A stretch of 64,000 nt of DNA from Massilia horti. Its GTDB lineage: Bacteria > Pseudomonadota > Gammaproteobacteria > Burkholderiales > Burkholderiaceae_D. Both the position numbers and the translations under genes were made by a program. Where the stretch lies: positions 1-64,000 of the forward strand of contig NZ_SPUM01000063.1 in the NCBI RefSeq assembly GCF_004614195.1. The letters are read 5' to 3'. The notes under the pieces were generated by a model, which saw nothing but the letters and a program-made list of their open reading frames with translations, was not told where the DNA came from and ran no database searches. This document shows positions 10,206 to 19,900 of this stretch, piece after piece (position 1 is the first letter of the stretch; each line of letters opens with the position of its first letter).

Positions 10206-12026
10206 ATGTCTCGTATCCACGCTTCGCTGCGCGCCAGCGCAATGGCTGCCGCACTGTTGACTGGAGTCGTTTCCAGTCCCGCTGTCCTCGCAGCGCCCCA
10301 ACCCGCCGCCGCGTCGAAACAGGCAGCAAAGCAACTCGATCGCCTCGCCCAGGCGTTCTACGACGCGCGCGCCAAATTCGACCCGCTGCTGTATGCAACC
10401 GCCAACGGCGACAGCCGCTATAACGACCAGATCGGCATGGCGATCGCGCCAGCGGTGCGCGCCTCGCAGTTCGCGCTGTACCACAAGATGCAAAAGCAAC
10501 TGCAGGGGATTGACCGTACCGGGCTCTCCGCGAGTGGCCAGCTCAACTACGACCTGCTCGGTTTCGAGATCGCCGCCATGCTGGATCTGGAACCTTTCCC
10601 CGAACATCTGCTGCCGCTGAATCAATTCGACAACGTGCCCAGCACGCTTGCCAACTATGCCAGCGGTACCGGCTCGCAACCGTTGACCAATCCAAAACAG
10701 TACCGCGACTACCTGAGCCGGCTGAATCAATTGCCGGGCTGGATAGACCAGGCAATCGCCAACATGAAACAAGGCATGCGCCAAGGTGTCGTCCTGCCCA
10801 AGGCGCTGACCGCGAAGATGCTGCCGCAGTTTCAGCAATTGAGGAGCGCCAAGCCAGAGGCAAGCATCTTCTACACGCCGGTCAACATCATGCCGGCCCA
10901 GTTCTCAAGCAAGGACAAGCAGGAGCTGACTGCCGGTTATCGCCAGGCTGCCGCGAAGATCGGCACGGCAATCGACCGCCTAGGCCAGTTCATCGAGAAC
11001 GAATACCTGCCCGCAAGCCGCGACACCGCGGGATTCGGCGCAATGCCAAACGGCCAGGCCTGGTACCTTGCGCGCATCAAGCACAACACCAACCTGCCGC
11101 TCACCGCCGGCGAAATCCACGAACTGGGCCTCAAGGAAGTGGCGCGCATCGAACAGCAGATGGCCGAACTGGGCCCGAAGCTCGGTTACACCGGACCCGC
11201 CAAGGGGCTGGCGCAATGGGTGAGCGCGCAGGACAAGTTCAAACCATTCAAGACCGAGGCCGAGGTGCTCGACGCCTACCGCCAGATCTACGCGAGGGTC
11301 GAGGCAAAGCTGCCCCAGTACTTCAGCCTGATGCCCAAGGCACGGCTTGACATCCAGCTGGAACCGGAGCTCACGCGCGAAACCGCATCGGATCACTACA
11401 CCCCGCCGGCGGCCGACGGTTCGCATCCGGGTGTCTTCTGGGCGGTGGTGAACGACCCGAAGAAGTACAACGATGTGGGCATGGTGAGCCTGCTCATGCA
11501 CGAAGGCGTGCCCGGCCACCACTTGCACGCCGCGCTTCTCAAGGAATTGCCGCTGCCGGACTTCCGCAAATTCGACACCGAACATTTCAATGCGGCGGCC
11601 TACACGGAAGGCTGGGGCTTGTACAGCGAGACGCTGGGCAAGGAATTCGGCTTATACGACGATCCGCGCTTCTATTACGGCCACCTGAACGCCGAACTGC
11701 TGCGTGCAGTGCGGTTGGTGGTCGACACCGGCATGCACGCCCAGGGCTGGTCGCGCGAGAAGGCGATTGCGTACATGGCGGACACGCTCGGCACCGGCGA
11801 ACAGCGCGCCACCAACCAGATCGAGCGCTACATGGCCTGGCCAGGGCAGGCGCTCAGCTACAAGATTGGTGCACTGAAGATTCTCGAACTGCGGGAAAAG
11901 GCGCAGAAGGCGCTGGGGCCGAAGTTCAGCTTCCAGAAATTCCACGAGGTGGTGTTGAGGGATGGCACGCTGCCCCTGCCGATTCTGGAGGCGCAGGTCG
12001 AGCGCTGGATCGCCAGGGAAAAGTGA
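10206..12026 (+). CDS. DUF885 family metallopeptidase-like exported protein
   Basis: A 606-aa protein with a signal peptide (about residues 1-28, ending SSPAVLAAPQ). It matches the DUF885 family throughout. The hallmark is the HEGVPGHHLH segment (His432, Glu433, His438), a zinc-binding-like motif, followed by the AYTEGWGLYSE region with a conserved Glu. The C-terminus has the family's GEQRATNQIERYMAWPGQALSYKIG stretch. DUF885 proteins are regarded as putative peptidases, and a cell-envelope peptidase role is inferred. A ribosome site (AAGGAA) precedes the ATG. Confidence 0.9.
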   Translation: MSRIHASLRASAMAAALLTGVVSSPAVLAAPQPAAASKQAAKQLDRLAQAFYDARAKFDPLLYATANGDSRYNDQIGMAIAPAVRASQFALYHKMQKQLQGIDRTGLSASGQLNYDLLGFEIAAMLDLEPFPEHLLPLNQFDNVPSTLANYASGTGSQPLTNPKQYRDYLSRLNQLPGWIDQAIANMKQGMRQGVVLPKALTAKMLPQFQQLRSAKPEASIFYTPVNIMPAQFSSKDKQELTAGYRQAAAKIGTAIDRLGQFIENEYLPASRDTAGFGAMPNGQAWYLARIKHNTNLPLTAGEIHELGLKEVARIEQQMAELGPKLGYTGPAKGLAQWVSAQDKFKPFKTEAEVLDAYRQIYARVEAKLPQYFSLMPKARLDIQLEPELTRETASDHYTPPAADGSHPGVFWAVVNDPKKYNDVGMVSLLMHEGVPGHHLHAALLKELPLPDFRKFDTEHFNAAAYTEGWGLYSETLGKEFGLYDDPRFYYGHLNAELLRAVRLVVDTGMHAQGWSREKAIAYMADTLGTGEQRATNQIERYMAWPGQALSYKIGALKILELREKAQKALGPKFSFQKFHEVVLRDGTLPLPILEAQVERWIAREK

Positions 12027-12182
12027 CAGTATGGTGAAGGACAGCAATCGGCCAGGTACGGACGGTCGCGCAAGTCTCAAACGTATGACAAAACGTGCCA
12101 ATATACCTTTGTGGAAATAAAGCCGTTCCATGAAGGACGTACAATCGCCGAGCTGCAGTTCAATTTCTCGTGCGAGGTCTCG

Positions 12183-13202
12183 ATGAAAGCGTTGACGTTT
12201 GGTATCTTGTTGCCCGTGGCAGCGTATGCCGCGTACGCTGATGTGCCTCGGAAAGAAGATTTCATGGCGGCGCGCGACCGCATAGAATGGAACGCTGGCG
12301 CGTTGTACGACGGCCGATTCGAGGACGGCGTCGCGTTCGAGATCGAGCTGGCCTATCCTGCACCCGCAGGGGTGTCGAAGCGCGACGCCGACGGCTTCGT
12401 CCAGACGGTCTGGGAGCCGCGCCATTACCAAGGCGAGCCGTCGGGACTGTTTGCCGTCAATGCCGGCGACGCCACAATGCGCCTGAAGGTTCTGGATGAG
12501 CATAGCGCGGAGAACGGCGCCATTTATACGATCACGCTGGCGCCCGACCGCGCAACCGGCCGAGGCACCCTGACGGTGCCGGCCGGCAAGCCACGTTCGT
12601 TCACCCTGCGGCGCAGCGTGCCCTACACCGGTATCGTGGTAACGCGGCCAGCACCACCCGACTTGGTCGACAATTCCTACTACAAGCAAAAGGGCTTCGT
12701 GTTCTCGACCTTCTTCCCGACACTGGGCGATCCGGCCGCGGACGCCTGGATCCGTGGGCGCGCCGGCATCTGTCGTGACGAGGGCGAATGTAGTAATAAC
12801 GTCCGTATCCAGTGGCGCTCACCCTCGCTGGTGTCGCTCACGTCGATGGTGTGGGGCGATTCGGGCGGTGCCCACGGCGATGGGTATTTCGAGACCCGGC
12901 AATACCGGCTCGACGGCCGGACCATGACGCCGCTCGGTCTGGACGCCTTCATCGACTTGGGCGACGATTGTCGGGCGACGATCTCGGCGTACATGGTTGC
13001 TAAGCTACGTGCGAAAGCGATGCCTCAGGCCGACAAGGGCACGTTGGATGGACGGGACGCAGCCCCGTTCACGCCGACCTCCAACGGCATCGCCTTTCAT
13101 TTCAATTTGTACGAACTAGGCGGGTACGCGTATGGCGCACCGACGGTGTTCGTGCCGCGCGCGCAGATGGGGGCATGCGTGAAGTACCTGCCGGCCGATT
13201 GA
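12183..13202 (+). CDS. Hypothetical exported protein
   Basis: A 339-aa protein. The ATG at 12183 is chosen because GAGG precedes it and a signal peptide follows (MKALTFGILLPVAAYAAYA); the frame is open from a GTG at 12111. The body is rich in beta strands and Gly/Asp, with segments such as VAFEIELAYPAPAGVSKRDA and FIDLGDDCRATISAY. It ends with a Cys-containing tail (VPRAQMGACVKYLPAD). I do not recognise the family and see no catalytic motif. Codon use is less GC-rich than the kdp region. Confidence 0.65.
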   Translation: MKALTFGILLPVAAYAAYADVPRKEDFMAARDRIEWNAGALYDGRFEDGVAFEIELAYPAPAGVSKRDADGFVQTVWEPRHYQGEPSGLFAVNAGDATMRLKVLDEHSAENGAIYTITLAPDRATGRGTLTVPAGKPRSFTLRRSVPYTGIVVTRPAPPDLVDNSYYKQKGFVFSTFFPTLGDPAADAWIRGRAGICRDEGECSNNVRIQWRSPSLVSLTSMVWGDSGGAHGDGYFETRQYRLDGRTMTPLGLDAFIDLGDDCRATISAYMVAKLRAKAMPQADKGTLDGRDAAPFTPTSNGIAFHFNLYELGGYAYGAPTVFVPRAQMGACVKYLPAD

Positions 13203-13381
13203 AAACGAGAGGATGCAAACGGAACAGTGTCGGCTGGCGCTGATAGCCAAGCATACCGGTGAGCAACCGACGCGCCGAGTAAATGCCTGCTCCGGGCAGG
13301 ATGGAGTTGGTCGTTGAACGGCGGGCCCCGGCCAGAAGCGGACATCTCTTCTATAAAAAATATCGGTTTTTGAGGTGGTAA

Positions 13382-13607
13382 ATGAGTGCAAGGTATGCGG
13401 ACGGAGCGGGGTATCTAGCAATGTACCCCGAACTGAGGCGCTGGATAAATATGTGCGTCTGCTGCCAATTTAGCGGTTACAAGCCTGAGATGCCGCCAAA
13501 CGATGGCCCTCTTTTCAAAGGGCAGAATTTGAGACGCTAACTTTTCGCCACTTGAGGTGAACTCTGAAGGTCTATGCCCTCAGTGCAGCGCTGCGTTGAG
13601 CCGATAG
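13382..13607 (+). pseudogene. Frameshifted small Cys-rich protein gene
   Basis: A strong ribosome site (GAGGTGG, 6 bases upstream) precedes an ATG whose frame encodes 52 aa, including YPELRRWINMCVCCQFSGYK, and stops at 13538-13540 after NLRR. Dropping one base at about 13538 joins it to FSPLEVNSEGLCPQCSAALS, which ends at TAG 13605-13607. The joined product has two Cys pairs (CVCC and CPQC), like a small zinc-ribbon protein. I read this as one gene with a 1-base insertion or sequencing error. The rest of the 13203-13779 gap holds nothing else I can support. Confidence 0.5.
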
Positions 13608-13779
13608 CTGCCTGCTGTTGTTTGAAGGGCTGCTTCGGGTCGAGAGCCGCCGGCCGCGACAGGCAATAGCGGACCAGATGCAGACGTTCACGGCCTCCGG
13701 CATCCGTCACAGGATTGCCGAACACTTCATTTTGGATCAATCGGCCCCAGCCAGTGCGCCGCTCCGGTATCATTCAGGG

Positions 13780-14421
13780 ATGAATGAGATTTCTTTTTTC
13801 CCGTATGTTATCGGTGTCGCTGGGGGAAGCGGCAGTGGCAAGTCAACGGTGTCCCAGCAAGTGCTAGCTTCGTTCGGCGCTGACACTGTGTCGGTCGTGA
13901 TGCAGGACGATTACTACCGCGACCAATCCGATCTCTCCCCTGAAGTCCGCCGCAAACAGAATTACGACCATCCGCAGGCCTTCGACTGGCCACTGCTGGT
14001 ACAGCACGTCCAGGCCCTGCGCAATGGCGAAGCGATCGAGATGCCAGAGTACGACTTCACGATCGACAACCGCTCTAACAAGACCATTCTGGTCAAACCA
14101 GCCCCGGTCATCGTGATCGAAGGGCTGTTTGCCTTGTATGAGGCGGACTTGCGCAAAATGATGTCGCTGAAGATCTTTGTCGACACCGCCCCTGACGTCC
14201 GCTTCATCCGCCGCATGCAAAGAGATATTACCGAACGCGGCCGCACGCTGGAGAGCATCGTCGGCCAGTATTTGGAAACAGTACGCCCGATGCACAAGCA
14301 ATTCATCGAGCCAACCAAGCGCTACGCCGATGTCATATTGCCCCACGGCGCTAATGGCCCGGCAGTCGATGTGATTACGACCAAGGTAGCGAGTGTCATC
14401 GGCCAGTTAAAGCGGGCCTGA
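13780..14421 (+). CDS. udk: Uridine kinase
   Basis: Phosphorylates uridine and cytidine to UMP/CMP in pyrimidine salvage. It is 213 aa from the ATG at 13780, the same length as E. coli Udk. The P-loop GGSGSGKST lies near residue 15. MQDDYYRD follows, then NYDHPQAFDW, PEYDFTIDNR and VIEGLFALYE, all typical of the family, and FVDTAPDVRFIRRMQRDITERGR in the lid region. The frame stays open upstream to 13618, but that extension does not resemble the family. The ribosome site is weak. Confidence 0.95.
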   Translation: MNEISFFPYVIGVAGGSGSGKSTVSQQVLASFGADTVSVVMQDDYYRDQSDLSPEVRRKQNYDHPQAFDWPLLVQHVQALRNGEAIEMPEYDFTIDNRSNKTILVKPAPVIVIEGLFALYEADLRKMMSLKIFVDTAPDVRFIRRMQRDITERGRTLESIVGQYLETVRPMHKQFIEPTKRYADVILPHGANGPAVDVITTKVASVIGQLKRA

Positions 14422-14649
14422 TCTTATAGCCTAAAATTCTCCTGCCACGGCCAATGACGGCCAGCCCGAACTGGCGCTGGCCGCCAACTATGTTTTGCTC
14501 GCCCGGCCCCCGGGCACGCTACAGAGTGCGCCACTTTGCCCAACCCGGCCCCCATCGTCAATGCGGGCGCGCTGAGCTGTGGCGAGCGCGCCAATTGCCT
14601 TTCAGCCCTTATAAATGAGGTGACAACAGGCCGGGTTGACTGTCTGGTA

Positions 14650-16056
14650 TCAGTCGGCTTGCGAAGCCGGGCCGGACTCGCGAGAGACCGGCACCAAGGG
14701 CAACAACAGGCTTGCCTCCAGCCCGGGATTGGCGTTGGCCAGCGCGAGCCGGCCGCCGTGCAGTTGGGCAATCGCAGTGACGATCGACAGCCCCAATCCG
14801 TTGCCCGGCAGGTGGCGGCTGCGGTCGACCCGATAGAAGCGTTCGCACAGCCGGTCCAGCTCAGATGGCGGCACGCCGGGTCCGTTGTCGCGCACCGCCA
14901 GCGCCATGACATCAGCCATGCGGCGCACGCTCACTTCCACCCGCGCGCCCGGCCCGCCGTACTTGATCGCGTTGTCGATCAGGCTGGCCAACGCGCTGCC
15001 CAGCAGATCGCGGTCACCCCGCGCGGGCAACGGCCCGTTGGCCGACACGGCCAGCGTCACGCCCTGCTCCTCTGCGACCGCCTCGTACAGTTCCACCATA
15101 TCGGTCGCGATCGTGTGCAGGTCGAGCGTCTCGAACGACGCCGCGCGCACGCCCGATTCGGCTGCCGCGATCTGCAGCAGCTTGTCGAACACCGCAATCA
15201 CGCCGTCAATGTCCTCGATCGCCTCCCGCGCACCGGCAGCCAGCTCGCCCGGACCAGTCGCCGCCTGTAGCGCATTGTCGAGCCGGACCCGGACCCGGCC
15301 GAGCGGCGTGCGCAAGTCGTGCGCAATTGAGTTTGACACGTGGCGCACGCCCTCCATCAGGTCCTCGATCCGGTCGAGCATCCGGTTGATGTCGGCCGAC
15401 AGGCGCGCGAACTCGTCATCGCCCTGCACCGCGACCCGGCGCGACAGGTCGCCGGCCTCGACATGGCCCACGGTCCGCCTGATCTTGCCGATGCGCGATT
15501 CGACCTGTCGCCGGAACAGCAGCGCACCGGCGCACGCAAGCAGCACCGACACCACGGAACTGACCGCGAGCGCGCGCTCGATGACTGCCCTGATCCCGTC
15601 CAGTTCGCGCAAGTCGCGGCCCACGACGATGCGCGATCCGTCGTCCAGCAGGCGCGTGACCAGACGCCCGGAGACCCGCACGCCATCGCGCTCCAACTCG
15701 GCGAAAACGAGCCGGTCCGGCGGCGGCAAGGCCCCCGGCCATGCCGGCAGATTGCCGACCACCCGGCGCCCTTGTGGCGAGAGCAGCAGGAAAATCTCCG
15801 TATCGCTGTCGCTGCGGTCGGAGAGCTCGGCTTCAATCTCGCGCAGCAGCGCATGCTCTCCCCCGGCGCGGTAACGCCCGGCCAGGCGCTCGGCGATGGA
15901 ACTGATCTTGGCGTCGATCGAGCGCTCGAATACCCCGACGGTACCAAAATAGAACACCGTGGAGATGGCGGCGATCGACAGCGCCATCAGCAAGCCGTAC
16001 GCGATCGCAATGCGCACCGCGATCGAATCGCGCAGGCTACCCCGAGATAGCGGCAT
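14650..16056 (-). CDS. Sensor histidine kinase (HAMP type)
   Basis: A 468-aa inner-membrane kinase. There is a transmembrane helix at about residues 12-34, a periplasmic sensor region, a second helix at about 160-180 and a HAMP linker (RRTVGHVEAGDLSRRV). The H-box is NSIAHDLRTPLGRVRVRL. The ATPase motifs are NAIKYGG, DNGPGVPP and GNGLGLSIV. It starts inside the last 20 bases of the response-regulator gene, so they form a coupled pair. The input signal cannot be read from the sequence; no obvious target gene lies next to it. Confidence 0.93.
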   Translation of the reverse strand: MPLSRGSLRDSIAVRIAIAYGLLMALSIAAISTVFYFGTVGVFERSIDAKISSIAERLAGRYRAGGEHALLREIEAELSDRSDSDTEIFLLLSPQGRRVVGNLPAWPGALPPPDRLVFAELERDGVRVSGRLVTRLLDDGSRIVVGRDLRELDGIRAVIERALAVSSVVSVLLACAGALLFRRQVESRIGKIRRTVGHVEAGDLSRRVAVQGDDEFARLSADINRMLDRIEDLMEGVRHVSNSIAHDLRTPLGRVRVRLDNALQAATGPGELAAGAREAIEDIDGVIAVFDKLLQIAAAESGVRAASFETLDLHTIATDMVELYEAVAEEQGVTLAVSANGPLPARGDRDLLGSALASLIDNAIKYGGPGARVEVSVRRMADVMALAVRDNGPGVPPSELDRLCERFYRVDRSRHLPGNGLGLSIVTAIAQLHGGRLALANANPGLEASLLLPLVPVSRESGPASQAD

Positions 16057-16741
16057 CGCCTGCCAGCACCTTGAGCGTGTACCCTGCCCCGCGCACCGTA
16101 TGGATCAGCGGCGGATAAAAGCCCTTGTCGACCTTGCCACGCAGGCGGCTGATCTGCACGTCGATCACGTTGGTCTGCGGATCGAAGTGGTAGTCCCATA
16201 CGCCCTCGAGCAGCATGGTGCGCGTGACAATCTGGCCTTCGTGGCGCATCAGGTATTCGAGCAGGCGGAACTCGCGCGGCTGGAGCGCGATTGGCGTGCC
16301 GCGCCGCGTAGCGCGCATGGCGCGCGCATCGAGCAGCAGGTCGGCCACCTGCAGTTGGGTGTTCTCGCGCGCCGGGGCGCTGCGCCGCACCAGGTTTTCC
16401 ACGCGCGCCAGCAGTTCGGCCATCGCGAACGGCTTGGCCAGATAGTCGTCGCCGCCCGCATGCAGGCCGCGCACACGCTCGTCGACGCTGTTCAAGGCGG
16501 ACAGGATCAGCACCGGTGTCGCGTCGCCGCCGCGGCGCAGCATCTCGATCAGCGCGACGCCATCGACTTCACCGGGCAGCATGCGGTCCAGGACCACCAC
16601 GTCCCAGCTGCCGTCCTGCAGCAGGCGCTGGGCTTCGACGCCGTTATCGCAAGACGTGACGGCATAGCCGCTGCGCTGCAGTCCGCTGCACAGGTAGCGC
16701 CGGGTCTCGGCGTCGTCTTCGATTACGAGGCAATGCAACAT
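16037..16741 (-). CDS. OmpR-family response regulator
   Basis: A 234-aa DNA-binding regulator. The ATG at 16741 gives the standard start MLHCLVIEDDAE. The receiver domain has the acidic pair (EDD), the phosphoacceptor Asp in VVLDRMLPG and Lys in YLAKPF. A winged-helix effector follows, with LQPREFRLLEYLM and the C-terminal VRGAGYTLKV. It forms a two-gene operon with the downstream kinase, overlapping by 20 bases. Confidence 0.94.
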   Translation of the reverse strand: MLHCLVIEDDAETRRYLCSGLQRSGYAVTSCDNGVEAQRLLQDGSWDVVVLDRMLPGEVDGVALIEMLRRGGDATPVLILSALNSVDERVRGLHAGGDDYLAKPFAMAELLARVENLVRRSAPARENTQLQVADLLLDARAMRATRRGTPIALQPREFRLLEYLMRHEGQIVTRTMLLEGVWDYHFDPQTNVIDVQISRLRGKVDKGFYPPLIHTVRGAGYTLKVLAGDAAISG

Positions 16742-16855
16742 GGGATGGGCTGGCCGGAACGGTCCGCTCGGCTGGGATATCCCGCGGACTATAGCACAGG
16801 GCAGCATGGCGTTGATTACCGAACCGTAATGTTCAGCCGGCGACCGCCAGGTGGG

Positions 16856-16949
16856 CGTAGGGTGCGCACCTGTGCGCACGCGGTACGGTTGAATACCGTT
16901 GGCTCCGGTATGCACACGTACCGCGTGCGCACGGGGTGCGCACCCTACG
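16856..16949. repeat. Palindromic dispersed repeat, copy 1
   Basis: A 94-base element with perfect 15-bp terminal inverted repeats (CGTAGGGTGCGCACC at the left end, its complement at the right). Inside are a second perfect inverted pair (GTGCGCACGCGGTACG and complement) and a central spacer of about 29 bases. It can fold into one long hairpin. It lies between the response-regulator gene and the GH2 gene, with no coding capacity. A second copy is at 25209. It looks like a REP/MITE-type non-autonomous element; no transposase is in the window. Confidence 0.85.
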
Positions 16950-16954
16950 ACTGC

Positions 16955-19900
16955 TTACTGCTGCTTCGGCCGCGCCCTGCGTTTGTCGTCCATTCCGGCC
17001 TCGTCCACGTCAGCGGATACGGAACGCGAGCGCTTGTATTCCAGCTCGCCCGTCTCCTCCGGCAGCTTAGGCCCCGTGTAGAGCACCGCCACATCAGCCA
17101 GCGCGCTCGCGCGATCCGCGCCGAACCCGGACAGCGACGTCAGCCTGAGGTAGCGCGCGGACAGGTTCTGGTCGAACAGCACCTGCTGCGGATCGAAGGT
17201 CGATCCCAGCGCGGCGCGCTTGACCTCGCGCCAATCCTTGCCGTCGTCGCTCACCTGGATCAGCCATTCGCGCACGTCGCCCTCGTGGTCGCGGTGATTC
17301 TGGCGCGGCATCAGCACCAGGCCCTTGAACGGCACCGGCGCCGGAAACTCGATCGTCAGCTCCGGCTGCGGGCGCTCGGCTTCGCCTTTGCCGCTCACCA
17401 GCGCGTAGGTATTCGGGTCGCCGTCGATGGCGTTGCCCGCATCCGGCCATCCGCTGGCCTTGGCGCCAAGCTTGCGCATCACGCGGGTGTCAAACAGCGT
17501 GCTCCGGAACGCGCCAAGCGTCACCTCGGTCCGGGGTTCGAAGGCGCTGCTTGCCATGTAGTCCAGCACCGACTTGCGCAGCTGGCGCGCGACCACGCGC
17601 TCGTCAAGGCGGCTTTCCAGGTCGGCGGTCGAGACCATCAGCTTGCCCTTGCCAACGCGTGCCTCGAACAGCATGCCCAGCTTGTAGTTGCGGTTCCAGT
17701 CGTCGATCGGCTGGACGATCGGCTGCAGGCCACGCGGCAGGCGGTCCAGGTTCATCGCGCGCGCACCGGCCACCAGTTCGGTCCACTGCCAGTTGAAGTG
17801 CGCCTCGGTCGGGAAGCCGGCCAGCGCCGGATGCTTGCGGTCGATCCACAGGCCGAGCATGCGGCCCCAGCCCGGGTTCATCAGGCGGTTCCAGAACACC
17901 GGCACATCCGCCAGCGGCGGCGAGGTCCAGTCCAGGTCCGCCTTGCGCGGCATGTACAGCACGGTGCCCCCAAGAGCCAGGCGCTGTTCCGCTTCATCCC
18001 ACGAATGCGTGACCAGCACCTGCGACGGGGCCTCGGTCGCCACTTCGGCCGGGTACAGCCAGAAATTCCAGTCGTTGACGATGCGCTTGCCGGCCAGGCC
18101 CACCACCAGCTTGTACTGGCCCGGCGCTGGCAGGCTGGAAAGGCTTGCCTCGATGCGGCCAAGCTTTGTGATTCCCCCGACTGGAATCGCACTCGTATCA
18201 AAGCGCCCCTCGAGGACAGTCTTGCCCTGCGCGTCCTGCACCTTCCAGTACGGGTGCGCGCCGGCCAGCGGCTGCTGGCCGTAGTGGACAATCTCCACTG
18301 GTACGTCGAGCCTGTCGCGCGTGCTCAGGGTCAGGCGGGTCAGGCGCGCCAGTGGCACCGTCTCGCCGTTGAAACGCCTGAATTCCTCGGCGGTGGCGTA
18401 GCCCTTCGGTTCCCAGAAGGTGTCGAGAATGCCCACCAGCGCCGTGCCCTGGCCCAGGTAATCGTGCAGGTCCAGCAGCTGGTAGCCGCTCATGCCATGC
18501 GTGCGCATGATGGCTTCGATTTCCTCCTTGTAGCAGGCCAGCTGGTAGCGGCCCGAAGCCCAGGCGAATTCCTTGTTCTTGTCGAGTACTCCGTGTTCGC
18601 GAGCCGAATCGCGGAAGATCTCGTAGTTCCCCGGACGCAGGTAGCCGGTGAATTTTTCGATCACGCTAAAGTCCGGATAGGCCACCCACTGGCCGGTCTC
18701 GTGCGACAGGACCGGAACATTGATACCTTCGAGCGAATCGGCGTAGTCACGCCCGAACCAGCCGGTCTTGTTACGCAGCGGCTTGGGGCCAATACGCTGG
18801 ATCGCCAGGTAGTCGGTGCCCTTGTCGACATCCGGCACGCGCGGCTCGGTGTGGCCGGTGCCGTTGGTGTAAAGGCGGCGCGGATCCAGCTGGCGATAGT
18901 GCGCGATCCACTTGTCGAACGCTTCCTTCCATCGTCCCGACGGTTCGTTACTGGGGCTGAGCAGGAGGAAGGACGGGTGGTTGCCATAGGCACGGATCAT
19001 GCGCTCGGTTTCCTCGTACAGCATGGCTTCCATTGGCGTACCGGGCGATACGCTGTTCCACATGCCCGGCTCCGGCTGCAGGTAGATGCCCACCTCGTCC
19101 GCCGCCTGGAACGCCGCTTCAGGCGGGTTAAAGGAGTGGAAGCGGATATGGTTGATGCCCCATTCCTTGTTGATGCGGAAGACCTTCTTCCAGTAGGCGA
19201 CGTCGGTCGGCGGGTAGCCGGTCAGCGGGAAGTCGCCGCCGTGATGGGTGCCGCGCATGAAGGTGGGGCGGCCGTTCACGAGGATATCCTGGCCCTGGGC
19301 CATGATCTGCACAAAGCCGAACGATAGCGTGCGCGCGTCGTTCGCACCAGTACCTGTCAGCTTGAGCTGCAGCTTCTGCAGCACCGGGTTCCATTCGTCC
19401 CAGGTCTTGGCGTTCTTCGGATACTGCACGCGCACTTCAAAGCTGCCGCCCTGCCCGGTCCAGGTCACCGGTACGCGTTTGCCGTTTGCCACCAGCGTGC
19501 CACTGCCGGCCTTGCCGAGCGCATTGCCGATCTTGACGCGCACCAGCGCGCTCTTGTCTTCCACGTTCGGGTAGACCTGGGCGTCGTCGATATACACCGG
19601 CGAGGTCGCGCGCAGCTCCACCTTGCCGACAATGCCGTTCCAGCTCATGCCCAGCGAATCGGAGACGCTGTGCGCGTCCGGCCGGTAGCTCATCAGCATG
19701 CGGCTGTCCACGCGCACCGAAATGCGGTGCTTGCCCGGCGCAAGCGCGCCGAGGTCGTAGGCATGTTCCGCCACCAGGCTGCGATTGGTGCCGACCTCGC
19801 GATCGTCCACCCACGCCGTCGAACCCCAGCGTGGACGCTCCATGAACAGCACCACGCGCTTGCCCTGCCAATTGCGCGGCACCTCGATCTCGCGCTGGTA

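Noticed and set aside
14422-14649. Possible gene remnant between udk and the kinase gene
   Set aside because: A short stretch reads ELALAANYVLLARPP, but no ribosome site, length or family match supports it.
15959-19327. 1122-codon plus-strand frame across the regulator and GH2 genes
   Set aside because: It runs antisense to three well-supported features and through the palindromic repeat; composition is not protein-like.
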